NCBI GenBank assembly: GCA_039182715.1
Contig: JBCDBY010000092.1
Coordinates: 1-14,676, forward strand
DNA length: 14,676 bases
Source of the DNA: JBCDBY01 sp039182715
Lineage (GTDB): Bacteria > Planctomycetota > PLA2
Direction: 5' to 3'
The position numbers were made by a program, and so were the translations under genes. The notes below the pieces were generated by a model, which saw nothing but the letters and a program-made list of their open reading frames with translations, did no database searches and was not told where the DNA came from. Below, piece by piece: positions 7,835 to 14,222 of the stretch (position 1 is its first letter; every line of letters starts with the position of its first letter).

Positions 7835-8701
7835 ATGCTGAGAGTGAAACTGATCGTCCCCGTGTTGCTGGCGTGCGCCATGCTTGCGCGGGCGGATTCG
7901 ATCTCGATGGATACGGTCCTGGTCGACCAGGACGACGGTATGGGCGGCATGGTGACCATCCCGGTTCCGGCCACGATGGTCACCTTCTCGTTCGACCAGA
8001 TCGCTCCCGGCTCGTTCATCGGGCCCACAGACTCGATCGAAATCGTGAACTCGGCGAATCCGGAGTATGTCATGCGCCTCTCGCGCCCCGGCTCGTTCCT
8101 CGGAGTCGCCGACCTCTCTCCCTTCGTGGGCGACGGCGTGCCGAGCGAATGGGGGTCGACGAGTCTCGATCCGTTCATCGACTTCTTCAACCCCGCCCCG
8201 ATTCTCTTCGAGGTGATCGGGATGCCGGTCGGGCAGAGCGTTCTCTATCTCACCGTCGAGGTCGGCGACTTCGGTCCTTCGGACAACGACCTCATCCGTT
8301 GGGACAGCACCGTCTTTGGGCTTGGGAACCAGGCGACCCCTGGATTCACCAGTCAGACGCAATTCGGGATCCCGAACGGCTCCGGCGCTCCGCAATCCGG
8401 TCCCGTCTTCGACTTCGCGTTGGGCGCCGGCGGCGCCAGCGTGAACTCGGTCGACATCGACAACAGCAGCTTGTTCTGGGACCAGTTCACGATCGTCTCG
8501 GTGGCGACCGACGATCTTCCGGACAGCGTCCCCGCACCCGTCTCCTTCGTCTCGTTCGAAGGCGACATCCCCGGGTACATCCCCGGCGCGACGGTCCCCT
8601 CGACGCCCCCGCAGCCCGTGCCCGAGCCGGGCAGCCTCGTGCTGTGCGCCGCGGGCGTGGCGGGCCTGATCGCGTGGCGCCGTCGCCAGAACAAGGCCTG
8701 A
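7835..8701 (+). CDS. PEP-CTERM sorting-domain exported protein
   Basis: A 288-residue protein. Residues 1-21 (MLRVKLIVPVLLACAMLARA) form a signal peptide with a likely cut after ARA. The middle is acidic, Gly/Asp/Ser/Pro-rich and beta-prone, with no recognised enzyme domain. The C-terminus (262-288) is a canonical PEP-CTERM tail: VPEPGS, a hydrophobic helix (LVLCAAGVAGLIAW) and a basic end (RRRQNKA). In characterised genomes such tails are recognised by an exosortase, which cleaves near the PEP motif and delivers the protein to the envelope or extracellular matrix, often with an exopolysaccharide locus. No exosortase gene is in the window, so the enzyme must be elsewhere. The gene stands alone on its strand between divergent and convergent neighbours and is followed by its own terminator. 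Its precise role, perhaps matrix or surface, is inference. Confidence 0.85.
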   Translation: MLRVKLIVPVLLACAMLARADSISMDTVLVDQDDGMGGMVTIPVPATMVTFSFDQIAPGSFIGPTDSIEIVNSANPEYVMRLSRPGSFLGVADLSPFVGDGVPSEWGSTSLDPFIDFFNPAPILFEVIGMPVGQSVLYLTVEVGDFGPSDNDLIRWDSTVFGLGNQATPGFTSQTQFGIPNGSGAPQSGPVFDFALGAGGASVNSVDIDNSSLFWDQFTIVSVATDDLPDSVPAPVSFVSFEGDIPGYIPGATVPSTPPQPVPEPGSLVLCAAGVAGLIAWRRRQNKA

Positions 8702-8719
8702 GGCCGAAACGAATTCCGC

Positions 8720-8753
8720 GCGGGGGTGCCATTCGGGGCGCCCCCGCTTTCGT
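8720..8753 (+). terminator. Intrinsic terminator after the PEP-CTERM gene
   Basis: GCGGGGGTGCC (8720-8730) pairs with GGCGCCCCCGC (8737-8747) with a single G-T wobble across a 6-nt loop, followed by TTTCGTT. It fills the gap before the stop of the convergent kinase gene (8754). The T-run is on the plus-strand side only, so it should mainly end the PEP-CTERM transcript; the stem could also slow opposing transcription. Confidence 0.75.
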
Positions 8754-11700
8754 TCAGGCCTGGTGCCTGTTCGCGAGCTGCGCGAGGTTGGCGAGCGCGT
8801 CACCGACGCTGGCGGCGGGGTGATCGGAATTCAGTTCGAGCGCGCGCGCGAGTTCCTGCGCCTCCTCGACCAGCGTCCTCGTTCGCGCCACGTCACCGAG
8901 CGAGTCGCACACGCGCGCGAAGGTGACCTTGTTGACGAAGTAGGTGACGCTGCTTCCAAGGCCCATCTCGTCGTAGAGCGCCATCCCCCGCTCGAAGAGG
9001 TCGCGCGCCTCCTTCAGCCGGCTCGCCTGCGCGCAGGTGTCCGCCTGGCGACAGACGCTGAGTGCGAGAATCGGACGATCTCCCATCTCCGTCGCGATCT
9101 CCTCCGCTTCGTGGAAGCAGGCGAGCGCCGCATCGAATTCCCGCTGCCGAATCAGGACCATACCGCGCTGTCCGAGGACGACCGCGACGCGCCGCCGATC
9201 GCCGAGCTGCCGGACAATCTGCTCCGCTTCGCGATAGCACGCGAGCGCGGCCTCGACCTCGCCACGCATGGAGAGCACGCTGCCCCGGTTGCCGACGACT
9301 TCCGAGATCTTCCCCAGATCGCCGAGCGCGCGCGCGAACTCTTCCGCCTCGCGATAGCAACGCAACGCGCCGTCGGAATCGCCCGCCTTGAGGAGTGCGT
9401 TCGCGCGATTGCCGAGGCTCTGCGCCACCCAGTGACGGGCACCAAGGCGGCGCGCGGCATCCTCCGCTTCCCGGTAGGTCGCGTCCGCCTCGGCGTGCAG
9501 ACCGCGCGCCTCCTGGAAGACGCCGCGGTTGATGATGTAGCGCACCATCGTCGCGCGATCGCCGACGCGGCGCGCGATCGCCTCCGCCTCGGACCAGCAC
9601 TGCGCACCGTCGTCGATCGCGCCCTTCTGCCAAAGGACGGAACCTCGCCCGCCGATCGCCTGCGCCTCCAGCGCCGGGGCCTGCGCCGAACGCGCCACGT
9701 CCTCGGCGGCCGTGAAACTCGCCAACGCCTCTTCGAGGCTGCCGCGGAAACGGCGCAGGTCGCCCTGCAGCAACGACGCCTCGGCGCGCGCCCGATCATC
9801 GGAGAGACCCGCCGCGGCCGCGAGCGCCGCGTCGGCCAGCCGCATGGCGTCGTCCCACTCGCCGGCGAGCGTGCGCGCCTTCGCCAGCCGAAGTTCGAGC
9901 TGGTTGCGGAGCGCCTCGTCGCCATCGCCAAGCGCCGCGCGCGCCGCTTCCAGCCGCGGAATCACGTCGCGCGGCGGACGGCGCAGCAACATCGTGGGCG
10001 CCACGGCAAGACACGCACGGGCCGCACGCTCTCCGTCCCCGGCGCGCGCGGCGCGCTCCTGCACCGCACCGAGGTTGCCGGTCTCGGCGCTGATGCGATC
10101 GAGCGCCTCCTGGTCGCGCGGACCCGGAATGTCGGCGTTCCACTCCTCGGCGACCCGCAGGTAGTGCGTCGAATGCCGTTCCTCCAGCTCCGCGATCGCG
10201 CCGGACGCGAACTCCGCAGCGAGCTTCCTCTGCCCGTAGTCGCGAATGGACGAGTACATCGACAGACGCGTCTCGAGTCCGTCGTCCTTGGCGGTCAGCA
10301 GACTCTTCTCACGCAGGCTCTGCAGCGCGTCCATGACGAACGGGGCGTCGTCGAATGCGGAGAGGTCGATGACCTCCTCCGCTGCCTCCATGAGGAACCC
10401 GTCCTCGAACACGCACGCCTGCAGGAATGCGGATCGCTCCCAATCCTCGAGAAGGTCGATGCTCCAGTCGATCGCGCCCAGCAGCGTCTTCTGGCGCGGC
10501 GTGAGGTCACTGCGCCCCGATCGCAGGAGCTGGAACCGCTCGCCGAGCTTGTTCGCAATCTGCGCGGGGCGCATGATGCGCGTGCGCGCGGCGGCCAGCT
10601 CGATCGCGAGCGGGATGCCGTCCAGCTCGCGGCAGATGCGCGCGACGGCCGCGACGCGCTCCTCGGTGAACTCGAACCGCGCGTCCGCCTCGCGGGCGCG
10701 TTCCACGAAGAGCTGCACGCCGGGATAGCGCCGGGCCGCCTCGGGGTCGAGACCGATCTCTTCGCCCTCGCGCGGCGCACCGAGCGGCGGCATCTCGTAA
10801 GCGCGCTCGCCACCGATGCCGAGCAGCGCGCGACTCGTGACCATGAAACGGACGCGCGGCGCGCGCTCCATCCACGCGGCGACCGTCGCCTGCGCGGCAT
10901 CGACCACCTGCTCGAAGTTGTCGAGCACGAGCAGCATCGACTCGCGCAGCTCGAGGACGGCGCCGACCTGGTCGAGAGGCGCCCCCCCGCCGGCGAGCTG
11001 CACATCGAGCACGCCCGCCACCGCGATCGCGATGGCGTCGGCATCCTGACAGCCGGACAGGTCGACGAACCAGCAGCCACCGTCGAACTCGTCGAGCATG
11101 CGGCGGCAGGTCTCGCGTGAGACGGTCGTCTTGCCGATGCCGCCGGGCCCGGTGAGCGTCAGCAGACGGACGCCGTCCTCCTGCAAGATCGCGGCGATCT
11201 CCATGAGCTCGATGTGACGGCCGATGACGCGACTGGTCGCCGCCGTCACGTTCGTCGGGCGCTCGCGCATGCTGCTCGTCGCCGCGAGGCTCGTGTCCTC
11301 GCTGCCGATGCGATCCAGCTCCTCGATGATCGCGCCGGCCGACGCGGGCCGGTCACCGGACTGCTTGGCGAGGCAGCGCAGGACGAGGTCGGCGACCGGG
11401 TCGGGGATATTCGGCGGAAGCGGGGTCGGCGCCGCGTCCAGGACCGCTTGCCAGAGCTCGACGAAGTTCGTCGACGGGAACGGGAGCGTGCCCGTGAGCA
11501 TCTGGTAGCAGAGCACGCCCGCCGCCCAGAGGTCGGAACCGATGTTCGCGGACTCGCCCGCCATGACCTCCGGCGCCATGTAGGCCGGCGTGCCGTACGC
11601 CTCGCCTTCGAGGTCGACGCTCGCGGACGAGCTCTCGAGCATGCGGGCGAGTCCGAAGTCGGTCAGCTTGACGTTGCCGTCTCCGTCGAACAGGACGTTC

Positions 11701-12125
11701 CCGGGCTTGATGTCGCCGTGGAGCACGCGCGCGTCGTGCGCCGCCTTGAGCGCGTAGCAGATGCCACGGAAGATCGAGAGCGCGCGGTCGATCGGCAGCG
11801 GCTTGCCCTCGTCGCCCAGCTCGTCCTCGAGCGAACCGCCGACGACGCACTCCATCTCCAGCATCCAGCCGCCGTCGGTCGCGTCGCGCAGCCGGTAGAG
11901 GCTGACGACGTAGGGGCTGTTGAGGTTGGCGATCAGGCGCGCTTCGGTCAAAACGTGATCGCGCGCCGCTTCCTGCTGCTCGGTCTCGCCGCCGGGCAGC
12001 ACCTTGAGCGCGACCTGACGCGCCAACAGCGTGTCGCGGGCGAGATAGACCACGCCATACGCACCGCGGCCCAGTTCGCGTTCGATGCTGAGGCCGCCGA
12101 CTTGCTGACCAGGGCCGTATTCCAT
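8754..12125 (-). CDS. Ser/Thr protein kinase - STAND ATPase - TPR protein
   Basis: An 1123-residue, three-part cytosolic protein with no membrane span. Residues 13-270 are a Hanks-type kinase: glycine loop GRGAYG (19-24), VALK lysine 41, catalytic loop HGDIKPGN (136-143, Asp138), DFG (156-158), APE (184-186). All catalytic residues are present, but HRD is HGD, a non-RD kinase. Residues about 298-640 are a STAND/NB-ARC-like ATPase of the predicted-ATPase (COG3903-like) type: Walker A GPGGIGKTT (326-334), Walker B LLVLDNFE (398-405), sensor VTSR (429-432), DGIPLAIELAAAR (502-514). Residues 745-1104 are nine 40-residue TPR-like units. Kinase-STAND fusions such as mycobacterial PknK are regulators. 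By analogy the TPR part senses a ligand or partner, ATP-driven oligomerisation follows, and the kinase is the output. The ATG at 12125 lacks a clear Shine-Dalgarno sequence. The neighbour on the far side is a divergent Omp85 gene. Confidence 0.92.
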   Translation of the reverse strand: MEYGPGQQVGGLSIERELGRGAYGVVYLARDTLLARQVALKVLPGGETEQQEAARDHVLTEARLIANLNSPYVVSLYRLRDATDGGWMLEMECVVGGSLEDELGDEGKPLPIDRALSIFRGICYALKAAHDARVLHGDIKPGNVLFDGDGNVKLTDFGLARMLESSSASVDLEGEAYGTPAYMAPEVMAGESANIGSDLWAAGVLCYQMLTGTLPFPSTNFVELWQAVLDAAPTPLPPNIPDPVADLVLRCLAKQSGDRPASAGAIIEELDRIGSEDTSLAATSSMRERPTNVTAATSRVIGRHIELMEIAAILQEDGVRLLTLTGPGGIGKTTVSRETCRRMLDEFDGGCWFVDLSGCQDADAIAIAVAGVLDVQLAGGGAPLDQVGAVLELRESMLLVLDNFEQVVDAAQATVAAWMERAPRVRFMVTSRALLGIGGERAYEMPPLGAPREGEEIGLDPEAARRYPGVQLFVERAREADARFEFTEERVAAVARICRELDGIPLAIELAAARTRIMRPAQIANKLGERFQLLRSGRSDLTPRQKTLLGAIDWSIDLLEDWERSAFLQACVFEDGFLMEAAEEVIDLSAFDDAPFVMDALQSLREKSLLTAKDDGLETRLSMYSSIRDYGQRKLAAEFASGAIAELEERHSTHYLRVAEEWNADIPGPRDQEALDRISAETGNLGAVQERAARAGDGERAARACLAVAPTMLLRRPPRDVIPRLEAARAALGDGDEALRNQLELRLAKARTLAGEWDDAMRLADAALAAAAGLSDDRARAEASLLQGDLRRFRGSLEEALASFTAAEDVARSAQAPALEAQAIGGRGSVLWQKGAIDDGAQCWSEAEAIARRVGDRATMVRYIINRGVFQEARGLHAEADATYREAEDAARRLGARHWVAQSLGNRANALLKAGDSDGALRCYREAEEFARALGDLGKISEVVGNRGSVLSMRGEVEAALACYREAEQIVRQLGDRRRVAVVLGQRGMVLIRQREFDAALACFHEAEEIATEMGDRPILALSVCRQADTCAQASRLKEARDLFERGMALYDEMGLGSSVTYFVNKVTFARVCDSLGDVARTRTLVEEAQELARALELNSDHPAASVGDALANLAQLANRHQA
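8814..9893 (-). repeat. Nine in-frame 120-bp tandem repeats encoding TPR units
   Basis: This segment of the kinase gene encodes residues 745-1104 as nine consecutive 40-residue units without an insertion or deletion. The typical unit is GNRGxxL..G....ALxCYREAEE.AR.LGD. The DNA shows the same 120-bp register: a (C/T)TCCGC(T/C)TCGCGATAGCA-like block recurs near 9102, 9222, 9342, 9462 and 9582. The central units (residues 825-1024) are most alike and the outer ones are diverged. Confidence 0.85.
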
Positions 12126-12220
12126 GGGTCGTATTCGAGGGCGAGCGAATTCTAAACGAGCACCGTCCCGATCCGGGCACGGCGAAGCGGCCGCGGCAAA
12201 TGAGGTAAGCTCCGCGGCGC
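12126..12220. promoter_or_regulatory. Divergent promoter region between kinase and Omp85 genes
   Basis: These 95 nt must hold both start regions. On the minus strand TAGAAT (12154-12149) is a good -10 match 23 nt before the kinase ATG, but its -35 region is poor. On the plus strand GAGGT (12202-12206) is a possible ribosome binding site, 14 nt from the Omp85 ATG, which is longer than ideal. Expression of the two genes could be linked through this short shared region. Confidence 0.35.
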
Positions 12221-12230
12221 ATGCGCCGCG
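12213..12230. repeat. Perfect 18-bp palindrome over the Omp85 start codon
   Basis: CGCGGCGCATGCGCCGCG is its own reverse complement and is centred on the ATG at 12221-12223. In mRNA it could form a GC hairpin hiding the start codon; in DNA it could bind a dimeric protein. GC-rich composition raises the chance of coincidence. Confidence 0.5.
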
Positions 12231-13483
12231 CCGTGATTCTGCTTCTGATCGTGGCCGGCTGCCGATCGACGCAGCCGGACGCAGCGGTGGGCGACGGCGC
12301 CATCCACGACGACCCCAACTACCGCATCACCCAGCGCAGCTGGGAGCGCGGGCTGCAGCGGGAACTCGAGTCGATCGAGCGGGAGTACGACCCGGTCCAG
12401 GGCGCCGGACTGTGGGGCCTGCAGGTGAACAGCGCCAGAAACGGCGGGCAGATGTCGTTCGAGGACCAGAAAAAGCCAAAGAAGAAACGCAGCCAGTTCC
12501 TCTTCGCGCCGGTCCCGGGACGCAACCCCACGATCGGCTGGAACCTCGCGCTCGGCGTCGGGTGGCTGCACCGCTACGACGAAGAGGACCAGAGCTCGCC
12601 GCCCTCCACGCTGGGCGTTGCGGGCATGTACAGCGAGAACGACAGCTCGGCGCTGTTCGTCTTCTATCGCGGCTACCTGAAGCGGGACAAGTGGCGCGTG
12701 GCGTTCGGCGCGGGGACGGCGAAGATCAACTACGACTTCTTCGGAATCGGGAACGAGGGCGGCAACGCCGGCATCTCGATCCCCTTCCGCACCGAGTTCG
12801 TCGGCGGCAAGGTGGGCATCCTGCGACGCATCCGGGGCGACGTCTTCCTGGGTCTGAACTACCTGTACGGCGACGTGCGCACGAAGGTCCGCAGCAGCGC
12901 CACCCTTCCGCCCGGCCTGCGCCCGCCCGCCTTCGACGCGGTCAGCTCCGCGCCCGGCATCAAGGTGGTGTGGGACACACGCGACGACACCTTCTATCCG
13001 TTCGAGGGAACGTTCCTCGAGAGCGACGTCTCCTTCTTCACCTCCGGGCTCGGCTCGACGTTCGACTACCAGTCCTACCGCATCGCCTACAACTCCTACG
13101 AGTCGCTCGACGAGCAGACGGTGCTGGCGTGGCGTCTCTACGGCCAGTTCACGTCGGGCGAAGCGCCCTTCTACGGGCTCAGCCAGTTCGGCAGCGGCAG
13201 CGACCTGCGCGGCTACGAGATGGGCCGCTACCGCGACCGCAACATGTATGCGCTGCAGATCGAGTACCGACGCCAGATCTGGGGTCGCTTCGGAGCCGTC
13301 GCGTTCGTTGGCGTCGGTGGCGTCAGCCCCGATCTCACGAGCTTTTTCGAGAACCCGCTGCCGAGCGCCGGCGTCGGCGTCCGCTTCCGGCTCACCAAGA
13401 GCGAACGGCTGAACTACCGCATCGACGCGGCCTGGGGGAAGGAGAAGTTCACGCTCTACTTCGCGGTGGGCGAGGCGTTCTAG
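12221..13483 (+). CDS. Omp85 / BamA-TamA-type outer membrane barrel with lipoprotein signal
   Basis: A 420-residue protein. Residues 1-13 (MRRAVILLLIVAG) then Cys14 form a short lipoprotein signal with lipobox VAGC, so the N-terminus should be lipidated by the Lgt/LspA pathway. After a polar linker containing a basic KKPKKKR patch, residues from about 105 are alternating beta-strands typical of an outer-membrane barrel: FLFAPVPGRNPTIGWNLALG, WDTRDDTFYPFEG, and the LRGY segment at 329-332, equivalent to the family's VRGF/Y lid-loop motif. The chain ends in Phe, as barrel proteins usually do. There are no POTRA domains and it is half the length of BamA, so it is not the main assembly factor. 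It resembles the short surface-antigen D15 (PF01103) proteins of undefined substrate. It lies divergent from the kinase-STAND gene, and the start codon lies within a palindrome. Family assignment is confident; role is unknown. Confidence 0.85.
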   Translation: MRRAVILLLIVAGCRSTQPDAAVGDGAIHDDPNYRITQRSWERGLQRELESIEREYDPVQGAGLWGLQVNSARNGGQMSFEDQKKPKKKRSQFLFAPVPGRNPTIGWNLALGVGWLHRYDEEDQSSPPSTLGVAGMYSENDSSALFVFYRGYLKRDKWRVAFGAGTAKINYDFFGIGNEGGNAGISIPFRTEFVGGKVGILRRIRGDVFLGLNYLYGDVRTKVRSSATLPPGLRPPAFDAVSSAPGIKVVWDTRDDTFYPFEGTFLESDVSFFTSGLGSTFDYQSYRIAYNSYESLDEQTVLAWRLYGQFTSGEAPFYGLSQFGSGSDLRGYEMGRYRDRNMYALQIEYRRQIWGRFGAVAFVGVGGVSPDLTSFFENPLPSAGVGVRFRLTKSERLNYRIDAAWGKEKFTLYFAVGEAF

Positions 13484-13500
13484 GTTCGGGAGAGGGGGCG

Positions 13501-13554
13501 GAGGCGCGGGGAGATGGCGCGCGGAGGTAGGGAGGCGCCGCGGAGGCGCGGCGG
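13501..13554 (+). repeat. Purine-rich intergenic repeat, copy 1
   Basis: A G/A-rich stretch of GGAGGCGCGG-like submotifs in the 82-nt gap between two convergent genes. It matches the reverse complement of 14133-14186 at 47 of 54 positions with no gaps. It resembles the GCGGAGACGCGGAGG-type dispersed intergenic repeats seen in many environmental bacterial genomes. Confidence 0.7.
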
Positions 13555-13565
13555 TGAGTGGTCCT

Positions 13566-14090
13566 CTACCGCGATCGAGCGTGCACTCGATCGATGAGAC
13601 TCCATACGCTGCGATCAGTTGTCGAGTGCTGGTTCCGCCGAGACAGACTCAATGGTCCGGGTAGCCAGATCGTGGCCGGCTCGGACCCGATGAGTGTGAT
13701 CGACTGGTTCCTCGTGTCAATGAGGGCCCAGACGACTCGTCCGTCGGGAAGCTCGATTCCAAACTCCGGCGGCTCCTGTCCGTATCGCACGTCGCCGATT
13801 ACGCGGGCCCAGGACGTGTCCGGGCCCTGCACGGCAAGCGCGCTCTTCGGCCCATGCAGCCGGAGTGCAATCTCGTAGGCTCCGGCACGTCCGTACCAAT
13901 CCCCCGAGGAACTGAACTTCACGACATTGGCTCGACTCCGACGTAGCTCCGCCGAGAGTTCCGGATCCTGGATGCCCACGGCCGTCGGACGAAGAAGTCG
14001 CGCCCCGCTGTAGAGAGCGAGCGCCAACGCAGTCACGACTCCAATCTCGAGCACCGGCCGGATCGGACTCCGTCTCTGTTTCAGCGACAC
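13566..14090 (-). CDS. Hypothetical single-pass membrane protein
   Basis: A 174-residue protein not assignable to a family. A short basic N-terminus (SLKQRRSPIR) precedes one hydrophobic span (about 14-34, VLEIGVVTALALALYSG), giving an N-in anchor. The rest looks like a small soluble domain with beta-prone stretches (DWYGRAGAYEIALRL, GIELPDGRVVWALID). There is no ATG start: an in-frame TAG lies upstream at 14105-14103, and the only candidates are TTG 14093 and GTG 14090, with GAGG immediately upstream. I take GTG. The protein has no internal Met. G+C appears a little lower than in neighbouring genes, and inverted copies of an intergenic repeat flank it on both sides, so it may be an inserted unit. 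The poor start leaves some doubt that it is expressed. Confidence 0.6.
   Translation of the reverse strand: MSLKQRRSPIRPVLEIGVVTALALALYSGARLLRPTAVGIQDPELSAELRRSRANVVKFSSSGDWYGRAGAYEIALRLHGPKSALAVQGPDTSWARVIGDVRYGQEPPEFGIELPDGRVVWALIDTRNQSITLIGSEPATIWLPGPLSLSRRNQHSTTDRSVWSLIDRVHARSR
13572..13593 (-). repeat. Hairpin at the 3' end of the hypothetical gene
   Basis: CGATCGAG (13572-13579) and CTCGATCG (13586-13593) are perfect 8-bp arms around a 6-nt loop, lying just inside the stop codon of the minus-strand gene. No T-run follows, so it is at most a weak rho-independent terminator or mRNA-end stabiliser. Confidence 0.35.
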
Positions 14091-14132
14091 CAACCTCAGA
14101 AGCTAGCACGCTCCGCAGCTTGTGTGGTTCGC

Positions 14133-14186
14133 CCTCCGCGTCTCCGCGAAGCCTCCGTGCCTCCGCGCGACATCTCCCCGCGCCTC
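14133..14186 (-). repeat. Purine-rich intergenic repeat, copy 2 (inverted)
   Basis: Read on the minus strand this begins GAGGCGCGGGGAGATG and matches copy 1 at 13501-13554 in 47 of 54 positions. It fills most of the 130-nt gap between the small membrane-protein gene and the next minus-strand gene. The purine-rich character extends to about 14218, including an 8-C run at 14186-14193. Confidence 0.7.
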
Positions 14187-14222
14187 CCCCCCCTTCGCGG
14201 ACTCTCCGTTCTCCTCCCAACC

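Noticed and set aside
7769..8803. 344-residue minus-strand open frame over the PEP-CTERM gene
   Set aside because: Very rich in Arg, Asp, Glu and His with no domain. The plus-strand protein has a ribosome binding site, signal peptide, PEP-CTERM tail and terminator.
8814..9893. Evenly spaced 120-bp repeats as a possible CRISPR array
   Set aside because: The units are in-frame protein-coding TPR repeats with no alternation of identical repeats and unrelated spacers.
8763..11120. 785-residue plus-strand open frame opposite the kinase gene
   Set aside because: It is a shadow of the kinase-STAND-TPR gene: no recognisable motifs, Arg-rich, and overlapping a gene with all catalytic motifs intact.
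13558..13878. 106-residue plus-strand open frame opposite the hypothetical membrane protein
   Set aside because: Starts inside the repeat region, has no motif, and the minus-strand frame is longer with a credible membrane anchor.
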